DNA from: CAMEON01 sp964427175
Lineage (GTDB): Bacteria > Bacillota > Clostridia > Oscillospirales > CAG-272
Length of the DNA stretch: 19,538 nucleotides
Assembly: GCA_964427175.1 (NCBI GenBank)
Contig: CAYRTP010000027.1
Location: forward strand, 1-19,538
Direction of reading: 5' to 3'
Shown: positions 15,288-19,538 of the stretch, piece by piece
How positions within the stretch are numbered: the stretch's first letter is position 1
Layout of the letters: each line of letters starts with the position of its first letter
Made by a program: the position numbers and the translations under genes
Notes under the pieces: model-generated
Told to the model about the DNA's origin: nothing
What the model saw: only the letters and a program-made list of their open reading frames with translations
Databases searched by the model: none

Positions 15288-16148
15288 TTATAGATTGAGC
15301 AGGACCGCCGACAGGATCCCGACGGCAAAGCCTGCCCATTGTTTTGGGGTGAAGCGTTCGTGACAGAAGGCGAGTGAATAGAGGCAGACCAGGATGATCT
15401 GGCCCGCCGAGATGACGGGAAACATGACCGAGGCGGGGATGCGTTGGTTAAGGTACAGCACCAGAAGATTGACTCCGCCGTTGCAGAGACCGCAGATCAG
15501 AGCCAGGGGTGTACCGTGGCGCAGGGTGGCTTTGCGGTCGGTCTCCCTCATCAAAAAGGACGCAGTAATGAGCACCGCCGAGGAAAGGCCCAGGGCGGCG
15601 ATCATGTACATATTCTGATGAAGATTTGCCTCGGGTATGTAATGGGGGGCCAGCTTTTGGACCGTGGAGCACAGGCCGTTGCCCGCAAATCCCAGGGCTA
15701 CGAAGATCACCCATTTGAGGGTGAGGCCGCCGTCGGACTTACGGTGATTGGTCAGCCACAGGGCCAGGATCAGCAGGAGGATACCTGCCAGCATGGTTCC
15801 CTTCAAGGGCTCCCGCAAAATCAGCAGACCCGCCAGGGCGGGGACCAGGAGGGAGTAGGAGGTGACCAGGGTGGTCCTCGCCAGGGAGCCGTTTTTGATG
15901 GCCAGCACCACGAATACCGTGGCGGCGGCGTAGGACAGGCCGAAGCCCACGGCGGGGATGAGGAGACGGGGGGACCAGGTCCAGGCTTGGTTCAACGTAA
16001 CCACTACCGCGAATACCAGCATGGCGCAGAGGGAGATCAGCCCCGAAAACAGGAGAGCTCCCGAGTTGCAGGTGGTATTATAGCGCTTTTGGGTGACCTT
16101 TTGCAGGGTCAGAAGCAGGGCGACGCAAAGCGTGAGGGCGTACTGCAT
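15288..16148 (-). CDS. DMT-superfamily transporter, EamA-like
   Basis: 286 residues with about ten hydrophobic segments in two halves (1-133 and 145-286), the usual EamA duplication. Typical elements are SYSLLVPALAGLLILREPLKGTMLAGILLLILALWL in the first half and VMFPVISAGQIILVCLYSLAFCHERFTPKQWAGFAVGILSAVLL in the second, each ending with the E-x-helix pattern of the family. Substrate is unknown; the family exports or imports amino acids, nucleotide derivatives and other small metabolites. The ATG at 16148 has a weak GAGGGAAG site. It is the second gene of the operon. Confidence 0.85.
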   Translation of the reverse strand: MQYALTLCVALLLTLQKVTQKRYNTTCNSGALLFSGLISLCAMLVFAVVVTLNQAWTWSPRLLIPAVGFGLSYAAATVFVVLAIKNGSLARTTLVTSYSLLVPALAGLLILREPLKGTMLAGILLLILALWLTNHRKSDGGLTLKWVIFVALGFAGNGLCSTVQKLAPHYIPEANLHQNMYMIAALGLSSAVLITASFLMRETDRKATLRHGTPLALICGLCNGGVNLLVLYLNQRIPASVMFPVISAGQIILVCLYSLAFCHERFTPKQWAGFAVGILSAVLLNL

Positions 16149-16169
16149 GGGGGGTACTTCCCTCGCGGC

Positions 16170-16868
16170 TTATTTATTATGGATATCCGAGCGCAGGAAT
16201 TTGATGGCCCGCTCCACCGAGTCCTTGGAGTTATACCAGGGCTCCTGATCGTAGCGGTAGTCGAATTTCTTGCAGAACCAGCTGATGTCCTCGGTGAGGG
16301 TGGTCATGTAGTCGTTGACAACCTTGCCCACCTCGGCGGTGAACTGGGCCAGCTTCTTCTTGCCCAGACGCTTCTGGCCGTATTCCAGGAGCTTTTTGTA
16401 GTGGGGCAGGCAGAAGTAGGGCTGGGCGCGGAGCTTGGGGCCGAAGTCCTCGTCGGAGTCCCACAGGAATACTACCGTCTCGGCCATGTGCTCGAAGTGG
16501 AACTTGGCCCGCTTACAGACGTAGCAGTTGGATTCCAGTTCATTGATCCGCTTGAGGGGCTTGGTGCCGGGAACACCGAAGGTTCCCTCCTTGATCTCGT
16601 CCTGGAGCTCCTTGAGGTGGCTTTCCAGGGTCAGGGCCATACCCAGGCGGTTCTTGCGGACGAACATCAAGTCGTAGTGCAGGCGGCAGAAGCCCTGCTC
16701 GTTGGTCTTGATGCGGACGTCGGGCTCCATCATGGAGGCACCGAGGATGAGGTCCAGCTCGTTTTCCTCCAGCTTGCGGTAGATGGCGCACATGGGGCAG
16801 CCGCAGGTGGCATCGTCCCGGGATGCTTCAAAGGCTTCGTTTACGGGTATGGTATAGATCTGTTCCAT
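16170..16868 (-). CDS. DUF6062 family protein with two CxxC...CxxH modules
   Basis: 232 residues, soluble. The family opening is recognisable: CPMCAIYRKLEENELDLILGASMMEPDVRIKTNEQGFCRLH. Two similar metal-site-like modules are visible: C24/C27 with C61/H64, and C115/C118 with C153/H156. This suggests an internal duplication, each half binding one zinc or other metal. No enzyme motif is seen and the family has no assigned function. The ATG at 16868 has CGGAGGTTCCC upstream, a strong site. It is the first gene of an operon with a DMT transporter, mnmM and a D,D-carboxypeptidase, reading from a promoter at 16931-16959. The family name is from memory of its pattern; the metal sites are inferred. 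Confidence 0.75.
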   Translation of the reverse strand: MEQIYTIPVNEAFEASRDDATCGCPMCAIYRKLEENELDLILGASMMEPDVRIKTNEQGFCRLHYDLMFVRKNRLGMALTLESHLKELQDEIKEGTFGVPGTKPLKRINELESNCYVCKRAKFHFEHMAETVVFLWDSDEDFGPKLRAQPYFCLPHYKKLLEYGQKRLGKKKLAQFTAEVGKVVNDYMTTLTEDISWFCKKFDYRYDQEPWYNSKDSVERAIKFLRSDIHNK

Positions 16869-16899
16869 GGGAACCTCCGAAATTTTTTACAATTTTCTC

Positions 16900-16928
16900 T
16901 TGCATTTTGCGCAGAAATGGTTTATACT
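16900..16928 (+). promoter_or_regulatory. Candidate promoter for the plus-strand gene at 17027
   Basis: TTGCAT (16900-16905), 17-bp spacer, TATACT (16923-16928). The -10 ends 2 bp before the minus-strand -10 of the DUF6062 operon begins, so the two polymerases would compete for the site. Leader would be about 90 nt. Confidence 0.5.
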
Positions 16929-16930
16929 AT

Positions 16931-16959
16931 ATGATACCATAGTTTCGTCCCAATTGCAA
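16931..16959 (-). promoter_or_regulatory. Extended -10 promoter of the DUF6062 operon
   Basis: Minus strand: TTGCAA (-35, 16959-16954), 17-bp spacer, TATCAT (-10, 16936-16931) preceded by TGG, the extended -10 TGn element. It uses the same -35 hexamer as the rlmA promoter. Confidence 0.7.
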
Positions 16960-16995
16960 GGGGGGCGAGCAAATTTTTCTGTGAAATATGCCAAC

Positions 16996-17009
16996 CGCGT
17001 ATCTACGCG
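16996..17009. repeat. 14-bp inverted repeat just before the ribosome site of the plus-strand gene
   Basis: CGCGTA, 2 nt, TACGCG. It ends 6 bp before AAAGGAG. As RNA it could form a 5-bp stem with a 4-nt loop; as DNA it could be an operator. Confidence 0.5.
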
Positions 17010-17026
17010 AACATAAAGGAGCTATC

Positions 17027-17551
17027 ATGCCGCAATACACTGTTGAAGAATACGCCGCGTTTCTGACCCGTACGTTTTTTACCCGTTTTTCCCGCGAGAA
17101 CCGTCCCCGCACGATCACCGACGTGACCGACAAGGGGGTGGAGGTGCTGGAATTCATCCTTCCCCACCCCGAGGAGGGGCGTTTTTCGCTGTCCCTCCAG
17201 GCGCGGACTAACCGTGGGTCGGTGTCCGAGTGCTCGCTCCACTTCGGGCAGGCCGAGGTGGCGGGGCGGTTGGATCCCGATGAGGCCGTGGCCGCCATCA
17301 ACGAGGTCATTGAGGACCGCATCGTGGCCATCGTGCGGTACAAGAATCGGGAGGCTTATGACAACCACCGCAAGATCAACGCTACCCCCTCCGAGTGGCT
17401 GTACCAGGTGCCCGATGACGAGGCAGAGCTTTCGGGGATGCTGGAGAAGCTGAAAAAGCCCGCCACCTTCTTGGAGAAGGTCAGCGGGAAATACACCGGG
17501 GTGTTTGAGGTGTATCGGTGGAGTGGGTTTGACGTGATCGACAGAACGTAA
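17027..17551 (+). CDS. Conserved-looking hypothetical protein, 174 residues
   Basis: The start ATG at 17027 (MPQYTVEEYAAF) is chosen over the one at 16988 because AAAGGAG lies 6 nt before it. The protein is soluble and acidic, without signal peptide, membrane segments or a motif I recognise. Features visible: an N-terminal helix (VEEYAAFLTRTFFTRFS), an alternating hydrophobic pattern suggesting a beta-rich middle (GVEVLEFILPHPEEGRFSLSLQ), RLDPDEAVAAINEVIEDRIVAIVRYKNREAYDNH, and a C-terminal GKYTGVFEVYRWSGFDVIDRT. Codon use and GC match the neighbours, so it is a native gene. It is the only complete plus-strand gene and is divergent from the DUF6062 operon. It ends at a terminator. No function is proposed. 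Confidence 0.8.
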   Translation: MPQYTVEEYAAFLTRTFFTRFSRENRPRTITDVTDKGVEVLEFILPHPEEGRFSLSLQARTNRGSVSECSLHFGQAEVAGRLDPDEAVAAINEVIEDRIVAIVRYKNREAYDNHRKINATPSEWLYQVPDDEAELSGMLEKLKKPATFLEKVSGKYTGVFEVYRWSGFDVIDRT

Positions 17552-17557
17552 TAGAGG

Positions 17558-17597
17558 ACCGCCGAGGGCTTTTTGGGGCTCTCGGCGGTTGGTTTTA
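17558..17597 (+). terminator. Intrinsic terminator after the plus-strand hypothetical gene
   Basis: Stem ACCGCCGAG (17558-17566) with CTCGGCGGT (17581-17589), 14-nt loop, followed by TGGTTTTATG. It starts 7 bp after the TAA stop. The T-tract is short, so efficiency may be moderate. Confidence 0.7.
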
Positions 17598-17607
17598 TGT
17601 ATGAGTC

Positions 17608-17641
17608 TGTAGGGACCGGCGTCCTCGACGGTCCGCAACGG
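17608..17641. repeat. Short palindromic intergenic element, possibly dispersed in the genome
   Basis: GGACCG (17613-17618), 10 nt, CGGTCC (17629-17634), preceded by TGTAG. Its form, a GC-rich palindrome around GCGTCCTCGA between convergent genes, resembles small interspersed palindromes common in gut Clostridia genomes. Only one copy is in this window, so dispersal is inference. Confidence 0.45.
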
Positions 17642-17650
17642 TCTTTGATT

Positions 17651-18160
17651 TTATTGATACAGATATTCCAACCATTCGGCCTTCAGGGCTTCGTAGTCCT
17701 TGCCGAATATGGGGGTGGGATCATCCGCCCGATAGGCATCCAGCACCGCGTCCAGACCGTATGTGTCTACGAGGTAGCGCACCATAGCGGCCGCCTGGCC
17801 GTAGGTGAGCTCGGCACCGATGGCGGTGCAGGGGGCGTTGTTGAGGGACTCCCACACTTGACCAAGGGTGGAGCTTGACCCGGGGGCCATTTGGTCCTCC
17901 ACTCGGATGTTGATATTGCGGAACAACTCTGTATCGAAGGCTTCAATGGAATCCAGGGAGCCTCCGGCGGCTACGTAGGCATCGTAGACGGCCTTGGACG
18001 CGATGGCGGTTTGGTTGCCCGCCGCGGCCAGCTCGTCATAGTACCCCTGCCCGATGATCCGCATGGTTTGGATACGGGTATCCGTAATGAGCGGGTAAAA
18101 GCCCAGATCCTCGCTGAGATATTCGCAGAGTCCCTCGGACAGCCAGAGGTGTTTTTTCAA
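17651..18160 (-). pseudogene. 3' part of the frameshifted metallopeptidase lipoprotein gene
   Basis: 169 codons open from a TTG at 18160 that overlaps the stop of the 5' part (TTGA). It has no ribosome site of its own and no signal peptide. It opens KKHLWLSEGLCEYLSE, where E at codon 9 fits the third zinc ligand of gluzincins of the peptidase MA type (WLxEGLxEY following HExxH by about 13-20 residues). The rest has TYGQAAAMVRYLVDTYGLDAVL, a pattern common at the end of such domains. One added base in the AAA at 18159-18161 (plus strand) would join it to the 5' part to give HEAVHAMASILKKHLWLSEG. I therefore read it as the distal half of a broken gene or of a mis-sequenced one. No terminator is seen downstream. 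Confidence 0.7.
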
Positions 18161-18969
18161 ATGGATGCCATGGCGTGGACGGCCTCATGCAGGGTCGCTT
18201 CTCGGGTGTTAATGTACATATTCCCCGTGGCGTGTCGGGTATGGGACGCGCCGCCTTCGAGGGTCATGTAATAGTGAAATTCACGGTCGGTGTTAAAGAG
18301 ATCGGCGTCCTCCAACCCCTCCACGTACTCGATCAGCTTCCCGAGTCCCGTGGTGCTATAGTACAGGATGCCGTGGTAGGCCGAGATGGGACCGTCATCG
18401 AAGTTTTCAAAATGGTAGTGAACGTTGCCGATGGTGAAGACGTAGGGGAATTGGTTTTCTGCCGACCAGTCCACCGAAAAATCCATGGAGGCGAGGAAGG
18501 CCTCCCGATTGGGGAGCTGTATGTAGTCCATCTCGAGGCCGAGGGAATGGAGATATGCGGTCTTGTATTCGCAACGCTTATCCATATCCAGCAGCGCGTC
18601 AACGCCGTACTCGTCGCAGACGAAACGGAAGAAGGCTTCGGCCACGGGGAGAGTTTTTTCAAAATCGTAGACGAACATATCGTCATACAGGGTCAGATAC
18701 GATTGATTAGCTTGATTTTGGAAAAACTCGGTCAGGTCTTGGGGCTCGGTTTGCTTTTCATAGGCGGCCAGGCCGTAGGAGAGCCACAGCTCGTCGCTCA
18801 TACGGACGGCCTTAAAGGGATCGACGGGGGCTTCGGTTGGGGCTTCGGTTGTGACCTCGGCTGTGACGGGGGCGGTGGTGTCTTCGGGGGTTGGCGGTTG
18901 GTCGTTGCAGGCACTGAAAAGGAGTACGGTAGCGAGGGCGATGGATCCGAACAGGGCTTGCTTTTTCAT
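18157..18969 (-). CDS. 5' part of a frameshifted HExxH metallopeptidase lipoprotein
   Basis: 270 residues from the ATG at 18969 (MKKQALFGS), chosen for AGGAGG 11 nt upstream; an in-frame ATG at 19005 precedes that site. A lipoprotein signal ends at the lipobox-like FSAC. A Thr/Pro/Glu linker follows (TTAPVTAEVTTEAPTEAPVD). The last residues are TLHEAVHAMASI, an HExxH zinc site (H261, E262, H265), and then a TGA. The domain should continue to a third ligand, which is found in the next reading frame (17651-18160). As written the product would be exported, but with an incomplete active site. The gene has a perfect-consensus promoter. The peptidase MA-like assignment rests on the HExxH plus WLSEGLCEY pair; substrate is unknown. 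Confidence 0.72.
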   Translation of the reverse strand: MKKQALFGSIALATVLLFSACNDQPPTPEDTTAPVTAEVTTEAPTEAPVDPFKAVRMSDELWLSYGLAAYEKQTEPQDLTEFFQNQANQSYLTLYDDMFVYDFEKTLPVAEAFFRFVCDEYGVDALLDMDKRCEYKTAYLHSLGLEMDYIQLPNREAFLASMDFSVDWSAENQFPYVFTIGNVHYHFENFDDGPISAYHGILYYSTTGLGKLIEYVEGLEDADLFNTDREFHYYMTLEGGASHTRHATGNMYINTREATLHEAVHAMASI

Positions 18970-19010
18970 GGTACGGTTGACCTCCTGAAAAATTTTTTGA
19001 GCCATATACG

Positions 19011-19040
19011 CTCATTAGCGTTCAAAAGAACGCAAATGAG
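19011..19040 (-). other. Strong 5' leader hairpin of the peptidase transcript
   Basis: CTCATT, one unpaired base, GCGTTC, 4-nt loop, GAACGC, one unpaired base, AATGAG: two perfect 6-bp helices with a single mismatch. It lies between the promoter at 19066-19094 and the start at 18969. Just downstream, TGAGC and GCTCA can form a second hairpin (about 19001-19017) that shares the TGAG part of the first, so the two are mutually exclusive. Confidence 0.6.
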
Positions 19041-19065
19041 GTTCATTTTTGTTTGGCTTGATCAT

Positions 19066-19094
19066 ATTATATCATATCCTTGTTATATTGTCAA
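19066..19094 (-). promoter_or_regulatory. Perfect-consensus extended -10 promoter for the peptidase gene
   Basis: Minus strand: TTGACA (19094-19089), 17-bp spacer, TATAAT (19071-19066), with TGA just before the -10 (TGn element). All 12 hexamer positions match. The leader to the ATG at 18969 is about 90 nt. Confidence 0.9.
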
Positions 19095-19238
19095 TAGATT
19101 GGATGATATTTCTGAAATATTTTTTGTATTTTACCCGACCGCCTTTGGTGTTCTGTGAAACGTGAGGTAAAATTTTGAAGTTTTGTGTATTTCACCATTT
19201 TATTTTTTACAATTCTTTCAGAATCCCCGTTTTTCCAT
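19095..19238. other. AT-rich spacer between two divergent promoters
   Basis: No gene is visible. It holds a 15-bp inverted repeat ATATTTC-T-GAAATAT (19106-19120), 11 bp upstream of the peptidase -35. It also holds an 8-bp pair ATTTTACC (19128-19135) and GGTAAAAT (19166-19173) flanking a 30-bp, more GC-rich island. These could be regulator sites; none matches an operator I know. Confidence 0.4.
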
Positions 19239-19267
19239 TTGACAATTTCAATAATTTGTGGTATAAT
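19239..19267 (+). promoter_or_regulatory. Perfect-consensus extended -10 promoter for the DUF512 gene
   Basis: TTGACA (19239-19244), 17-bp spacer, TATAAT (19262-19267), preceded by TGG (TGn element). All 12 hexamer positions match. The leader is about 55 nt and contains the short palindrome GTTGCGCAAC. Confidence 0.9.
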
Positions 19268-19329
19268 ATAATGTGGATTGTTGCGCAACCGTCAGCGCGA
19301 CGCAAAGACGAGGAAAGGAACCCTTCTAC

Positions 19330-19538
19330 ATGGTCAAGATCACAAGCATTACCCCCCACAGCCGCGCCGAGCGGCACGGTATTCTGGCGGGGGATATCCT
19401 GGTTTCCATCAATGGCCGCGAGGTCACCGACGTGCTGGATTATCGGGTCTTCCTCACGGCTACCGAGGTGCGGCTGTCCCTGATCCGCGGCGGCGAGGCT
19501 TACGAGGCGGCCTACGAAACGGTCATCCGCAAGCGGGA
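19330..19538 (+). CDS. DUF512 family protein (PDZ plus radical SAM type), N-terminal fragment
   Basis: Only the first 69 residues are present; the gene runs off the right edge. The ATG at 19330 has AGGAAAGG about 12 nt upstream. The sequence begins MVKITSITPHSRAERHGI and continues AGDILVSINGREVTDVLDYRVFL, the small PDZ-like domain that opens DUF512 proteins, where LDYRFYL is nearly invariant. In complete members an atypical radical SAM domain and the DUF512 domain follow, and the gene often lies beside der. The reaction is unknown. It is driven by a perfect-consensus promoter, suggesting strong constitutive expression. Confidence 0.82.
   Translation, partial: MVKITSITPHSRAERHGILAGDILVSINGREVTDVLDYRVFLTATEVRLSLIRGGEAYEAAYETVIRKR

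Noticed and set aside
18150..18165. Programmed -1 ribosomal frameshift at AAAAAAC in the peptidase gene
   Set aside because: The TGA stop of the first frame comes before the A-run, so ribosomes in the zero frame never reach the slippery heptamer; no slippery codon pair precedes the stop.
19091..19288. 65-codon minus-strand frame in the divergent AT-rich region
   Set aside because: It covers the plus-strand promoter and one promoter box of the other gene, has no ribosome site, and its composition is that of AT-rich spacer.
19268..19329. GACGCAAAG in the DUF512 leader, similar to part of the cyclic di-GMP-I riboswitch core
   Set aside because: The leader is only about 55 nt, too short for the aptamer of about 90 nt, and the other conserved parts and P1-P3 helices are absent.

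Overview
The window looks like a chromosomal segment of a moderately GC-rich Clostridia-type Firmicute, probably an uncultured gut member of the Oscillospirales or Ruminococcaceae. Reasons: sigma-A promoters with TATAAT boxes in AT-rich gaps, strong AGGAGG-type ribosome sites, and families typical of the group (TIGR03960 B12/radical SAM protein, DUF512 PDZ/radical SAM protein, DUF6062, MnmM/YtqB, RlmB with a charged N-terminal extension). The species is inference. I see no phage, plasmid, IS, CRISPR, tRNA or rRNA. From 1 to about 16.9 kb every gene is on the minus strand.

Right to left along the minus strand, region by region. (a) 4577-1: a consensus-like promoter starts an operon of rlmB, a 1063-residue membrane protein, and the 5' part of a TIGR03960 radical SAM gene. 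The membrane protein reads as a catalytically dead P1B-type ATPase behind a long acidic repeat domain, and is the most unusual gene here. (b) 8.0-4.6 kb: two tandem ECF sigma/anti-sigma pairs, each closed by an intrinsic terminator. (c) 9.88-8.1 kb: an rlmA-like rRNA methyltransferase and a cytosolic GT2 glycosyltransferase with their own promoter and terminator. (d) 13.88-9.88 kb: an HtrA serine protease, an OmpR-type response regulator and its histidine kinase, all in one orientation, resembling an envelope-stress module. (e) 16.96-13.93 kb: a four-gene operon of a DUF6062 protein, a DMT transporter, mnmM and a VanY-like D,D-carboxypeptidase lipoprotein.

From 16.9 kb onward the layout changes. 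A 174-residue plus-strand protein of unknown function is divergent from operon (e) and ends at a terminator. Facing it is a lipoprotein metallopeptidase gene (18969-17651) broken by a frameshift inside its zinc site. A 360-bp AT-rich divergent region holds two perfect-consensus extended -10 promoters, one for the broken peptidase and one for the DUF512 gene that runs off the right edge.

Taken together the segment mixes translation/rRNA-tRNA modification genes (rlmB, rlmA, mnmM) with cell-surface sensing and stress genes (two ECF pairs, HtrA plus two-component system, D,D-carboxypeptidase, peptidase lipoprotein). The best candidates for something undescribed are the P-type-ATPase-derived pseudoenzyme and the twin ECF loci.
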